This document shows positions 33,383 to 43,130 of a stretch of DNA of 64,000 bases, one piece after another. The translations under genes and the position numbers were made by a program. The notes below the pieces were generated by a model. That model worked only from the letters and a program-made list of their open reading frames with translations. It made no database searches and was not told the DNA's origin. Source of the DNA: Isoetes taiwanensis (Eukaryota; Streptophyta; Lycopodiopsida; Isoetales; Isoetaceae); NCBI GenBank assembly GCA_021234155.1, contig JAJEKV010000003.1:27635166-27699165 (forward strand), in the 5' to 3' direction. Each line of letters opens with the position of its first letter. Positions within the stretch are counted from its first letter, which is position 1.

Positions 33383-33915
33383 ATGCCAAGTTACATTAAT
33401 CACCCGGTTGGTGACGAAGATGCATTAGAATTACATTTGGGCCAGTAATCACACAGCCCAGCTCCAGTTTCGGCTCCAGTTTCCACTCCGGTTGAACCCA
33501 GCCGAGCACTAGTCCGGTTGGAGCACCAGTCTTGCAACCCCTGGAGTACTTGGATCAAGTAATGATGATGGCAGCAGAGCGCAGGGCAATGATAGATCTG
33601 GGCTCTGGGGCCCTTGCAATCGCACGGAGGCTGGCCCTCTTATCTAATCACTTCGAGAATGCAGTACATGCATTGATCGAGAGTGAATCTCGCATCCGTC
33701 AGCTCGAGATTCAAAATGAGGAGCTGCGTTTCTTAGTGCGGATGCCCCAACACGAACCACTACCACAGGCGGTATACGATGCAATGGAGATGGCTCAACC
33801 AATCGAACCACTACCGCAGGCGCTATACGATGCATTGGAGGTTCAACCAATGGAGCGGCGGAGGCGGGAGCAGGAGCGGGGAGGTGGAGGTGGAGCAAAG
33901 GGGTGGTGGAGCTAG
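33383..33915 (+). pseudogene. Element A coiled-coil protein gene, copy 2, frameshifted
   Basis: The start is MPSYINHPVGDEDALEL at 33,383, with an early in-frame stop (CAG to TAG, near 33,446) and a shift before 33,530. The downstream block is open to 33,915: 'EYLDQVMMMAAERRAMIDLG', the heptad helix 'LALLSNHFENAVHALIESE', then 'IRQLEIQNEELRFLV' (second helix), two 'AMEMAQPIEPLPQ'-type repeats and a Gly/Arg-rich tail. It probably encodes a protein of about 180 residues that oligomerises through the coiled coil. The family is unknown. Confidence 0.5.
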
Positions 33916-34152
33916 AGCACGGTGTTTTTTTCTTTGGGGTTTTACGAGGAAGAATTCACTATGCCTGCAATGGAAATGGGAGTATCGATAGCCCGGCTAC
34001 TCAGTAGACTGGGCTTGAAACAATAGATGCAGGATTTTGTCCGGTTTATCCGGTTTATCAGATTATATACAATTGTAATCTTTTTCCAATGAATACAACA
34101 AATTTTGTCTACTTCTATATTTCTACAATGTAATACATGTTACATACCTTTT

Positions 34153-34420
34153 TTAAGCGGTTTCTTGGCCATGCAACAAATGTTCCAACACTTTCTCCAA
34201 CCGTATCCCCACCGGGGTGTCTGCGAGGTAAAGCTTCATCCATAGCGCATGATTAATCAACGTAACTTCGGACATACTTATCCCCGGCGGAATTCCATGG
34301 CGGTTTCTGATCGGATCGATGGAGTCGATCTTGCATAATCCTACTTTCCTTTTTCGATTTGTAGTTAACATGAAACATTCATCTTGACACTCGAGGAAAA
34401 TTGCTATTGAGACACCTACT
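34153..34420 (-). pseudogene. Conserved exon on the transposase strand of element A, copy 2
   Basis: Contains 'RKVGLCKIDSIDPIRNRHGI' and 'ALWMKLYLADTPVG...LEKVLEHLLHGQETA', matching the plus-strand stretch 3,620-3,900 of copy 1. A GTATGT-type donor follows at about 34,148. A shift sits near the PPGDKY block. The family is unknown. Confidence 0.45.
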
Positions 34421-34840
34421 ATTGGAAATTAATGTTCAAGCTATTGGAATGAGATGAGTACGTTAATTTTGTAGCCATTCTTGAGAAGCTGATTTGAGTC
34501 TCTGAAGGCTGATTTGAGAAGTTGAAGGCGCTATGGAAACTCTGGCGGTCGGGGAAAATTGAATTAGAAGAAAGATTAGGTTAACTACGTTTAAGGCGGG
34601 ATAAATTTGGCGGGATACTTTTTGGGTAGATTGGTTTTAAAACTTAATGAAAGAAGTCGTACGGACGGGTCTTTCGTCATTATTATTTGTATATGTCAAG
34701 AATATTTCAAAGCGCATTTTGTGTTTTCTTGAAATTCAAATTTCTCTATTTCTCGTCTGGTAGAAAAAGCTATTCCTTCGAAAGCTTCGGCTTCGGCCAG
34801 ATCCGGCGACCTTCCGACTCTGTTACTAGGCGACTGGGAG

Positions 34841-37800
34841 ATGTCTTCTAAAGTTTAATCGAGGTCGAGGAGGGATCGGGTGAAGGAAGCGGTGGAAGAG
34901 GAATCTCTAAACCCGGCTCTTCTCAAGCTTCAGAGGACGTTGATCAGAATACACAGAATACACAGAACCCTATTCAAGGTATTTAATTTGCCACAGAATA
35001 CACACTGTGTGGAGAGTATTATGCTTGCATGAATTTGAGATATTTCCTTTCACTTAATATGCTTTGCATGAGTTTGAGTTATTATGCTTTGCATGAATTT
35101 TAAGTATTAACATCAGTTAATGCTCTGATTGTCCGTTCTGTAGAACATAATTTTGCTCTGTTTTATATATAGAATATAGCGGTGTTAGACAGTTGGAGAT
35201 AGCAATGTTCAATGAGGTTAAATAGTGTGAAATATGGATTCATGAAGGGTATGTAGCTTAAATGTGGATGCAAAATAATTTAGTTTCAAATTAACGCATA
35301 ACATGGTCAATAATAGGAGATACCAACACGCCAAGCGTGATTTGTACTAATTTAGGTTTAAATGCACGCCAAGCGTGATCTCTTGTTACGAAAAGTCTTT
35401 GTAAAAAGTGCTCATCTTCATTTGCGATTGCTCAAGAGGAAGAAAACCCCTAATAATTGGGGTTCTAATCACGCCAAGAAAGCAAGGGCAGACGACCCAG
35501 ATGCGGTACCATATGATCTCACCTTAGATGATGAAGGGCCGATTCTTATAGCAACCACTGACCCTGCCTGGCCTGAAGAGGAAATGGACGAGGGTGCCGA
35601 GTGGTACGTTGACCTTGCCAAGACAAATGGCAAGCTCGACTTAACTCTCTTCTCGAGGAAAAAGGAAGCAGACAAGATGGCCAAACAAGGGATCCTAATC
35701 TCTTGTGAGGAAGAGGATGACACCAAGCGCAAATTGCTCTTGGAGATTACGAAGCGAGAAGAAAGATCCGCCGGACTTACTCCTTTGTAGAGCTCGCATA
35801 CAAGGATACGTTCATGAAGACGGATGTGAGCGGTGAGACATGTTTTTAAGTATGGTTGGCCAACCAATGTAGCGATTACGCCAATATCTATTTGCCAAGG
35901 GGTTACAGCTGTGCGTAGAGGCATGTTCACTAAACCGACACCAAGTCACTATTTGCAGCAAGCTAGGGAATTAGCTGACTTGAAAGCTTCTAAGAGGGTC
36001 CTAGATCTAGGGAAGGATGTTCAACCTGCAGTTGTCGAAGGCATGGAGGCTTCTATTTTTGAGAATGAACAGACAATTAGTGGCGCAGCCTAGAGGCCAT
36101 GAACAGTTTGAATAAATACTCTGACCATTATCCATTGGGTCTTAAGGAAACTTTTGCGATCCATGTGAAGTCCCTCATCCGTTCACCAAGCTCCATTTAT
36201 GTTAGCAGAAGATATGATCCAGCACATGCCATGGAGATTGTTCAGAGCATGATTAGTAATCCAGGTCAAATGCCTATGCCGGATGTGCTACCTTGGGATA
36301 TGATCTCGAACAAACTTCTTTGTGTGTGGGATCTAACGCCCAGAGCTATTATCAAGTGATGATATTAAATATGTCATCATCGGCCGGGCAAAGATTCCGT
36401 TGAGGCACAAAAGGCGATCATCAGTGCCCGAGAACAAACAGGCCAAAAAGTGTTCTACAATCACTATGCGTATAGGAGGTGTCATATCTTGGATGCCAAT
36501 ACTTCACCTGCAGATTTGGCTGAGATTAGTGCAACTTTGAATGAAATGGGGAAGACATTTCTATACAAAAGGTAATCAACCTGGTTTCATAAATTGTATT
36601 CACGCCAGGCGTGCTTTCAAATCAAACCAGTTCACGCCGTGCGTGTTTTCAAATCAATCGAATTCCGCCCGCGTGTTTTCAAGTCAACCAATTGATTTGA
36701 AAAACGCCGGGCGGAATTGATTGATTTGAAAACACGCGGGCGTGAACCGGTTTGATTTGAAAGCACGCGCGTGAATTGCATTAGTAACTTTATTCATTTC
36801 ACGCCAGGCGTGATTTTTCTCTTGATCAATTCTATTCAAATCGCGGCGTGTTTCTATTCTATGATACTAATTCAATGTGCGTACTATTGCAGTCCATCGT
36901 TGAACAACCGCATGCGCCAGTCAACGATGGGTGGAATATGGCTGCCCATTGCCCACCGGGCATGGTCAAAGTCCGAGGCATTCAAGTTTCTTTGGAGCGG
37001 ACTCGCATGCATGAACAATTATCTGAGAGAAGAAGAAGGCGCAAGAAAATCAAAAGAAAAAGGTGGTGATGACATTGCAGATCCTTCTGAAAGCTCATCC
37101 AGCAGGTCAGGACCAACAGACTCGTATAAGATTGTGTTTTGTAAGGAGGCAGTATGGCTCAAGTGGAATGATCTCGGGACGCTTATGCACAAGGGAAGCT
37201 GCCAGATACTATGGGTAGGGTGCCTCCTGTTGATGTAAGCATCTTTGACTTGAATGTGACAGAGATGAGAAAGACTCGGGGGCTAGGCGACGAGAGACCA
37301 TTTGGGTTTTAGACCGTGCTTAAAGAAGGAAGTCTTATACAAGAAGGGTGCTTTCACCAAGGATAGGATGTCCTTCGTTGAGTGCTGCAGCCATGTAAAG
37401 GATGTACGTACAATGAAGTCAGCTGTAGGAGCTGAGTTACAAAGGCTATCGGGGGATGTGGCATTATCTGAAATTGGATTCTTTGGACAAATACAAGGTC
37501 ATGTAATGATGACATCAAGAAGTTTGTATTACGGTCAAAGGACTTCCTAAAGAATTGGAAGGCTAAAAATACAAAACATAAGGAGACTCTACCCCTAAGG
37601 TCTTGAGTTGAGTTGAGAAGAAAAGTGGCCCTTGTGAAGAAGATTCTTTGGAGAAGATGACACATCCCATATTGAGTCTCCATTGGGTACAAAGGTCTCT
37701 TGCCAGATTCAACTTCTGGCCTTAAAAATATATCACTCTTTGTGTTGGACAGCAGGGGTGGGAGAGGAGATATGGGCATGAACGGAAGGACTGATAGCTT

Positions 37801-38570
37801 CTTTACCGGTGTATAGGATTGACAACTGAGAGGTCCTTCACTATTGTCATCGTTTGTCCTTCAGGTGAGTCACATCTGCATGCACTATCTGCTGCTCATG
37901 ATCTGGAGTGCCTCAAAGTTATTAGGGAGGGATGCCTAATATATGATGTTAAGGATAATGAGTCTGAACGTAAGCGGAAGATGGCACATGTGATCTTTAT
38001 TATGATATCCATCTTTGTCCGGACGAGGAATATGATATTGCTAAGGCCAAGGGTGACAATAGCGGTGCATGGGAATGTTTTTCTTCTAGATGATCGGACT
38101 TAAGAACTATATTCTTTCATACGGATCGGGATCGGTAAGCGGGATGAGTCGAGAAGAGGATGAGGATCGGGACCCCCTCCTAAGTGGGGAAATCAAGTAC
38201 GAGCTACAAACTAAGGAGAAGGGTCCCTTAAATAAAAATGGATTTCCCCGTCTATGGTCGCTTACCTCGTCGAGGCATTTGCTCCAATTGATACAACTGC
38301 TTGGAGCTTCATGTTGGAGGTTATATTGCCCGAGAGGCTCTTATGGGTGCAAGAAGATGTCTTTGCTTTGTGAGTGATGAGCAGGCCAAAGACTTTCTTG
38401 AACCATTCCTCATGCATGTGCTTGCCAAGTCTCCTAAAGGCCCTTATGGCAACCTGAAATCATCAGCAATCAAAAGTCTCGTAGACTTGTCCAATTCGAA
38501 AGTGGGCGTTGCTTACGGAGTGGGAACTAGTAATCTGCGACCGATAAGGAAAGCGGTAATGAACAAATAG
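34841..38570 (+). pseudogene. Element A multi-exon gene (RGG N-terminus, ParB/DGQHR-like segment), copy 2, frameshifted
   Basis: Exon 1 starts at ATG 34,841 and is damaged early; its 3' end encodes 'EDVDQNTQNTQNPIQ' up to the CAAG/GTATTT donor. Exon 2 (about 35,434-36,571) has a weakened acceptor here. It contains 'RKKTPNNWGSNHAKKARADD', an acidic 'LTLDDEGPI' block, 'RKKEADKMAKQGILISCEE', 'FKYGWPTNVAITPISICQG', 'PTPSHYLQQARELADLK' and 'NSLNKYSDHYPLGLKETF'. In shifted frame it ends with 'IGG/GQ(H)SVEAQKAI' and 'YAYRRCHILDANTSPADLAE'. The intron 36,572-36,892 holds palindromes. Exon 3 starts at 36,893 (acceptor TATTGCAG) with 'KIVFCKEAVWLKWNDLGTL'. Further blocks reach 38,570 ('FLEPFLMHVLAKSPKGP'). 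It is probably one protein of more than 900 residues. The function is unknown. Confidence 0.6.
36572..36892. repeat. Intron with palindrome cluster, copy 2
   Basis: CACGCCAGGCGTG at 36,601-36,613 and 36,800-36,812, CACGCCGTGCGTG at 36,633-36,645, and decayed copies at about 36,667, 36,705, 36,733 and 36,763, alternate with TTTCAAATCAA / TTGATTTGAAA spacers inverted around the centre. The intron can fold into one long stem. Confidence 0.8.
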
Positions 38571-39114
38571 TTGCTAAACTGGTTGCTCAAAGAAACCGAT
38601 GATGGGCGAACTTAGGGAATATTTTTGCCCACATTGCGGGTGATGCAAGCAACAATAGAGTAGATTCACAAGTTAACAATGAACTAATTGACGGAAAAAC
38701 GAAAATGAAGGCAAGCGAAAGGCGGCTCTAGTGATTCACAGGTTTGCCAAATCAATAGTAAAATAATGTCGGTTGTGAAGGGCCGCGGAACTAATAGAAA
38801 ATAACAATTCTAACAAATCGAGAAGAAGGCGAAGATTAAGGGTGGCGAAGGGGAGAATGGCGCCGATGATGGCGTAAACGAAGATGATAGGTATGGCCTT
38901 GCCCACGAAATAGCGCCACGCAGCGTGATTTAATTTGTATTACCTTTGAATTAAATCGCGCCAAGCGTGCTTTGATTATTTTTCGTTGTCAAACTAAATC
39001 ACGTCGGAAAGCGATTTGGTTATGACTATTTCAAATCACGCTTGGCGGCGTTTGTATTGTTTGTGTTATCGTACCTTCTTTGACCCGGATACATGTTTGA
39101 TGTTTCACTTCCAT
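38571..39114. repeat. Non-coding stretch with palindromes before the phosphatase-like segment, copy 2
   Basis: After decayed coding-like DNA (38,571-38,890) come CACGCAGCGTG (38,919-38,929), CGCGCCAAGCGTG (38,957-38,969) and CACGCTTGGCGGCG (about 39,037), then an acceptor-like TTTCTAAG before 39,125. This is likely an intron of the same kind as 36,572-36,892. Confidence 0.6.
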
Positions 39115-39124
39115 TGCGTTTCTA

Positions 39125-39677
39125 AGAAGGTTGTGGTGTTCGACCTAAGCGGAGTCCTTTGCAAGACTTTTCGAAAAATAAAGTGGCTAGAGAACGGTTT
39201 CATCGGACACACGGTAGAATCAAACACCAAGTGGATCTATCCGGCGGACTTGAAGGAGATGCTAGGCGAGGCATTCAGGTTATTTCGAGTTGGTATTTGG
39301 TCATTCATGGAACTAAGGAACATCAAGGATACTTTGGAGCCACCGGGGAAATGCGTAGACATTGGTTGACCCTTTGGGATCGGAACAAATGTGTGAAGTT
39401 CACTAATCCCAAGGATCCAACAGGCAAGCCTATCTTCATCAAACACTTGAGTAACATGATGGACGAACTTGGTATCGAGAATAAGGATGATATAATCATA
39501 GTGGATGATGATGCTCTCAAATGCTTCTACAATCAAACACAGGCCCTGAATCCACCATCTTACGATCCAAAAAACTTTGCGACAGATGATTTTCTGGTGA
39601 AGTTTGTGTCTATTATGCATAATTTGGCTATGGGGATGACGGTGGGTGGTGTTAGATTCGTACCCAGAACTGGATAG
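39125..39677 (+). pseudogene. FCP1/NIF-like phosphatase-like segment of element A, copy 2
   Basis: The segment begins 'KKVVVFDLSGVLCKTF', matching the HAD/FCP1 motif I pattern (DxDGTL, plant variants DLNGxL). After a frameshift near 39,320 come 'LWDRNKCVKFTNPK', 'PIFIKHLSNMMDELG' and 'DIIIVDDDALKCFYNQTQAL', which follow the order of plant NIF-like proteins (W-D-x-x-x-C ... K-D-L ... LLVDDSPYK). The second catalytic Asp of motif I is Ser here, so phosphatase activity is doubtful even before the frameshift. The stop is at 39,675-39,677. It may be the last exon of the multi-exon gene or a separate gene. Similarity was judged by eye. Confidence 0.55.
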
Positions 39678-40073
39678 AACGGCGGACATGGAACCACACC
39701 TTGTTAAATACGTGGAAAAACATGGATTGATTCCTTAATGTTTTATTGGAATATATGATATTTTTGTATGATATTTGTGCCATGTATCGATAATTTCGAG
39801 TCTGGAATTGCCTCGCAAATAATGCAATTTGTTATTATCAAACCTAATATTATCATCTATCGAGCAAGCAATTTTTGTCTCATCTATGTTATCAACTTGC
39901 TCTTATTCTGCATATTTCAATTCGCATATGAAAAGTCACACGTGAATCGCAACCTTATGTTATTTTTGAAGTCCAAAAAAAAAGATTAAAAAAAACAAAA
40001 ACCCCCTAGAAGACAATAGCAGGTTGGCGTGATTTTGGAGTTGACATAATCCCAATTTAATTGGATGATGGTT
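39678..40073. repeat. 3' flank and right terminal inverted repeat of element A, copy 2
   Basis: AT-rich DNA without genes ends in TTGACATAATCCCAATTTAA...GATGGTT at 40,073, preceded by a half palindrome (TTGGCGTGATTTTGGAG, 40,024-40,040). Confidence 0.85.
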
Positions 40074-40520
40074 GAATGTGCATGAGGTGAGAAGCTTCTT
40101 GGGCTTAGCAGGATTTGTTCAAAACAATGACATGGTATGGAAATTAAACAAGGCAGTTTATGGCTTAAAACAAGCACCAAAGGGATTGGTCGCACTATGC
40201 AAGATACAACAAACCCAGCTGTCGGTACGGGATGCTGCTAGGGGACGAGCGGGTACGAGTGCACCACCTGGGGTTGGTCGCACTATGCAAGATACAACAA
40301 ATCCAGCTGTTGGTGAGTCTTCTGAAGGGACCTTGAATGGAATTTCTGAGGAAGAGATCAAGGCTCTTGAGAAGATGAAGATGCCAGAATTCGATGGAAC
40401 TGGTACGCTAGAGGATGCTATGCTATGGTTCGGTCACATGAAGTTATATTATGCGGCTACTAAGAAAAGCGATACAGCAAAGGTGTTGCATGCTTCTCTT
40501 AAGCTAAAATGTGTTGTTGC
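40074..40520 (+). pseudogene. Patchwork of retrotransposon fragments (gypsy RT/RH, copia RT, gypsy gag)
   Basis: One open frame joins 'NVHEVRSFLGLAGF' (Ty3/gypsy RT-RNase H junction), 'VWKLNKAVYGLKQAPKG' (Ty1/copia RT), a linker containing an 88-bp duplicated stretch (TTGGTCGCACTATGCAAGAT at 40,186 and 40,274), and 'KMKMPEFDGTGTLEDAMLWF', a gypsy-type gag up to 'HASLKLK'. The frame then runs on into the LINE inserted at 40,521, so the 426-residue reading frame as a whole is an accident of nesting. No single retrotransposon has this order. Confidence 0.75.
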
Positions 40521-41508
40521 GCGATGGGTTCTTGCAGGTGTGCGATGGGTTCTTGCAGGTGTTGTCTCTATTCAAGCATGGTATGAGGAGGGTCGCCTAC
40601 TGTCTTGGCCTGAATTTCAGGCAAAGTTCCTGCTCTCTCGTTGGGATGTATCTCTATGGGAGAAGGTCGCAGAAAATTTGCCTCTCATAGTGCAAGTTGG
40701 TGCTGCTGAAAGGGTGCCATGGGACTGTCATGAAAATATTCACAAAGGCAAGCAATTTGTCAGATCAGTATATCGCCTTCTTTTAGCACCACAACCCCTT
40801 CAGTTGCCAGATGGGTGGCACCTACATGTTCCACAGCCCACTTTGTGTCGTACATGGCGATGGCTTTGGGATAGGTTGCTCCACCCTAAAGTCTCTATAC
40901 TGTGGTGGCAGGTTATCCACAGGTGCCTGCGGGTTAATGCCTTTCGGCATCGCTATGATCCTCGCATATCTGCAGTATGCCCGCTCTGCCTCTCGGACGT
41001 TGAGACTCTTGAGCATTGTCTCTTTGATTGTCCTGAGGTTCAACCAGCATGGTCCTGGCTACAAGGTTTGTTTAACAGTACATTGGACTGCCGATGCATT
41101 CTTTTGGCGTCCTATCCCAACGCATGGCCTCCAGCTAAACAAAGGGCATTTCATCTTGGTTCCGGTTGGCTCCTATGGTCGATATGGGAGCGTCGCAGAC
41201 ACCACATCTTTCAGGGCATTTATTCGTCTGCACACAGTGTTATTATAGTGGCCCAGAAAAAGATATTGACAGCCTACGAGTGTTCTTCCCTTGACTCAGA
41301 ACTGGTGGAACGCATCTGGATTCAGTATCTTCGAATTGATTCTTATCATTAGTCTCCTATTCTGGAGTAAGTACATTGTGCTCCAGGCTCGTGCTCCTGT
41401 GGCATCTCTGTATGCTTACACAGTTAGATGAGACATGTAAATTTTGTACTTTTTCTCTGATTAATAAACTTTTTGGCTTTCGTCCTTCAAAAAAAAAAAA
41501 AAAAAAAG
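40521..41508 (+). mobile_element. 5'-truncated LINE with zf-RVT, poly-A and 10-bp target duplication
   Basis: GTGTTGTTGC at 40,511-40,520 repeats at 41,509-41,518, immediately after about 19 A residues. Removing the insert rejoins gypsy gag 'LKLKGVVASWW'. The insert begins with a 21-bp tandem duplication (GCGATGGGTTCTTGCAGGTGT, 40,521 and 40,542). Confidence 0.85.
40565..41352 (+). CDS. LINE ORF2 C-terminal part (zf-RVT domain)
   Basis: Open in one frame for about 260 residues. It has the plant zf-RVT pattern: 'WRWLWDRLLHPKVSILWWQV', 'RCLRVNAFRHR', then the zinc-binding 'CPLCLSDVETLEHCLFDC' (C-x2-C ... H-x4-C), followed by 'AWSWLQGLFN' and a terminal 'IWIQYLRIDSYH' before the stop at 41,350. 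The reverse transcriptase and endonuclease were lost by 5' truncation. It is from a different LINE family than the one at 13,181. Although open, it is not a complete gene. Confidence 0.8.
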
Positions 41509-41655
41509 GTGTTGTTGCTTCATGGTGGGCTATCCACACTGACAACATATGTTAAGAAGACTTCAAAATCAACAATGCCAAGAAAGCCACTGCCAAACTG
41601 GAAAGCATGATGGCCGGAAGGTCTAGATAGAAGAACCTGGAAGAGCAAGAAATGA
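41509..41655 (+). pseudogene. Gypsy gag fragment, continuation after the LINE
   Basis: 'GVVASWWAIHTDNIC', a stop, then 'KINNAKKATAKLESMMAGRS' continue the gag begun at about 40,340. Confidence 0.55.
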
Positions 41656-42009
41656 TTTTTCTTTGTCTGATCACCTAAAGCCACAGAAGAAATTGTGCCG
41701 AGAGGGAAAAACGATTATGGATTTGCATGTTTTTTCTTTTTTTTCTTTGCCGGACTGCAGAAGGTATCTAACAATAAATTTAATTCTTTCTTATTTTGAT
41801 TATGTGGGTTTGCACATATGTCGATGATTCTGACGGCTATGAATTTTTTGCATTCCTTGAAGGTCTTCAGTGCGGCCTTCTGACTTGGATCAGAAGCGGA
41901 AAGCTAGAAATATCATGCTTTCTTCGGAGTAGAGTTCTCTTCCCGTTGGATATGGAGATAAAAATCGAAGAACTAAGGTATGTAAACTACACCGAATGTC
42001 TTTGCAAGT
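41656..42009. other. Region without recognised genes
   Basis: No family is recognised. The open frame at 41,796-42,125 is not supported by anything else and runs into the tandem duplication. Confidence 0.3.
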
Positions 42010-42505
42010 CTCATTCCATTATTTTCTTAAGCCTACACTTTATACAAAACAATGAGAGAGATGACCAAAGCAAAAAAAGAATGAATTTTGGATGGCTAGA
42101 GTATTCAAATTACGGCCTTGTGTAGATATACCTATACTTTCTAAACTCAATAGTAATCATCTATGGGAATCTTCTCTTGTACCATATGAAACACCTCCAT
42201 AGCCTCTGCAATGTTTAATTTGAGATCATTTGGAGGCTCAATCAGATGTAAGACTTCATCCATTCCATTGTTTTCTTAAGCCTGCACTTTAGATAGAACA
42301 ATGAGAGAGATGAGCAAAGAAAAAATAGAATGAATTTTGGATGGCTAGAGTATTCAAATTATGGCCTTGTGTATATATGCCTATACTTTCTAAATTCAAC
42401 AATAATCATATACGTGAATCTTCTGTACTATATGAAACACCTCCATGGCCTCTGCAACCTTTGATTTGAGATCGCTTGGAGACTCAATAGGATGTAAGAC
42501 TTCAT
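42010..42505. repeat. Tandem duplication of about 245 bp
   Basis: The two units share TTTTGGATGGCTAGAGTATT, ATATGAAACACCTCCAT and GATGTAAGACTTCAT with about 90% similarity by eye. The units are about 42,010-42,257 and 42,258-42,505. Confidence 0.8.
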
Positions 42506-43130
42506 TCCAACCCAAGTACACTGACTTCACCAGCATGGATCCACCAAGGGATATGATTGCTCACGACATCTGACATAACTAAGGTATCGGAGCCGATTGT
42601 AAAACTCTACTGGCTTAACAAGCCACCCCGAAAGATGTGGCTGCATTGTATTTGGAAGAGTAGATGCAAGAGACGGATAGATCAGAGTGCAAATTGATTC
42701 TGATATATAATAGTCAGCATTATTTGTGTAGAAAATCTTATTATTTGTGATGGCTGACTATAAGACTCTTCTGGCAACCATCTGCTCACAGATCCAACCA
42801 TTTGCCCATTTAACCCACCTGACTATCTGCCCATTTCATCCACCTGATTCGTATCCATCAATAGCAATACAAATGAGATATTAACAACAAAATTTTCTAA
42901 ATACTTTGATTTGATTGAAGTGCAACTCATGCTAACATGCATATGCAGCAAGTCTTTGCTAAAATTCATAGAGAGGAATCGTATTAACAAACTTTATATC
43001 ATTACATTGTGTACCACATTTTTTTTGGCTTATGCCTTAGTTAATATACATGTGTCTTAGAAGCACCAGAGGTTTGGTAGTCTAATTTTCTATATTTCGA
43101 GTTTTTCCATGATGCATGTTAAAAAGAAAA
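42506..43130. other. Region without recognised genes
   Basis: AT-rich, no coding signal. A short direct repeat (CATTT...CCACCTGA) lies near 42,815-42,850. Confidence 0.35.

Larger units (their letters stand above)
27724..40073 (-). mobile_element. Element A, copy 2: complete 12,350-bp multi-gene DNA transposon
   Basis: Both ends are present: left AACCATCATTCAATTAAATT, right complementary with 29 of 31 bases matching. GAAT flanks both sides (27,720-27,723 and 40,074-40,077). Removing the element plus one GAAT rejoins a gypsy reading frame, which proves the borders and the 4-bp duplication. The minus strand carries the transposase-like gene near the left end; the plus strand carries the acidic, coiled-coil, multi-exon and phosphatase-like genes. 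All genes are damaged in this copy. The right end is preceded by a half palindrome (GGCGTGATTTTGGAG), as in element C. Confidence 0.93.

Noticed and set aside
1-38064. Segmental duplication or assembly artefact as the cause of the inverted repeat
   Set aside because: Homology stops exactly at the transposon termini and each copy sits in different interrupted DNA, as expected for two insertions.
40072-41352. A single 426-residue protein as a real chimeric gene
   Set aside because: The frame is explained by a gypsy/copia patchwork running into a LINE with a 10-bp target duplication; no evidence that it is expressed.
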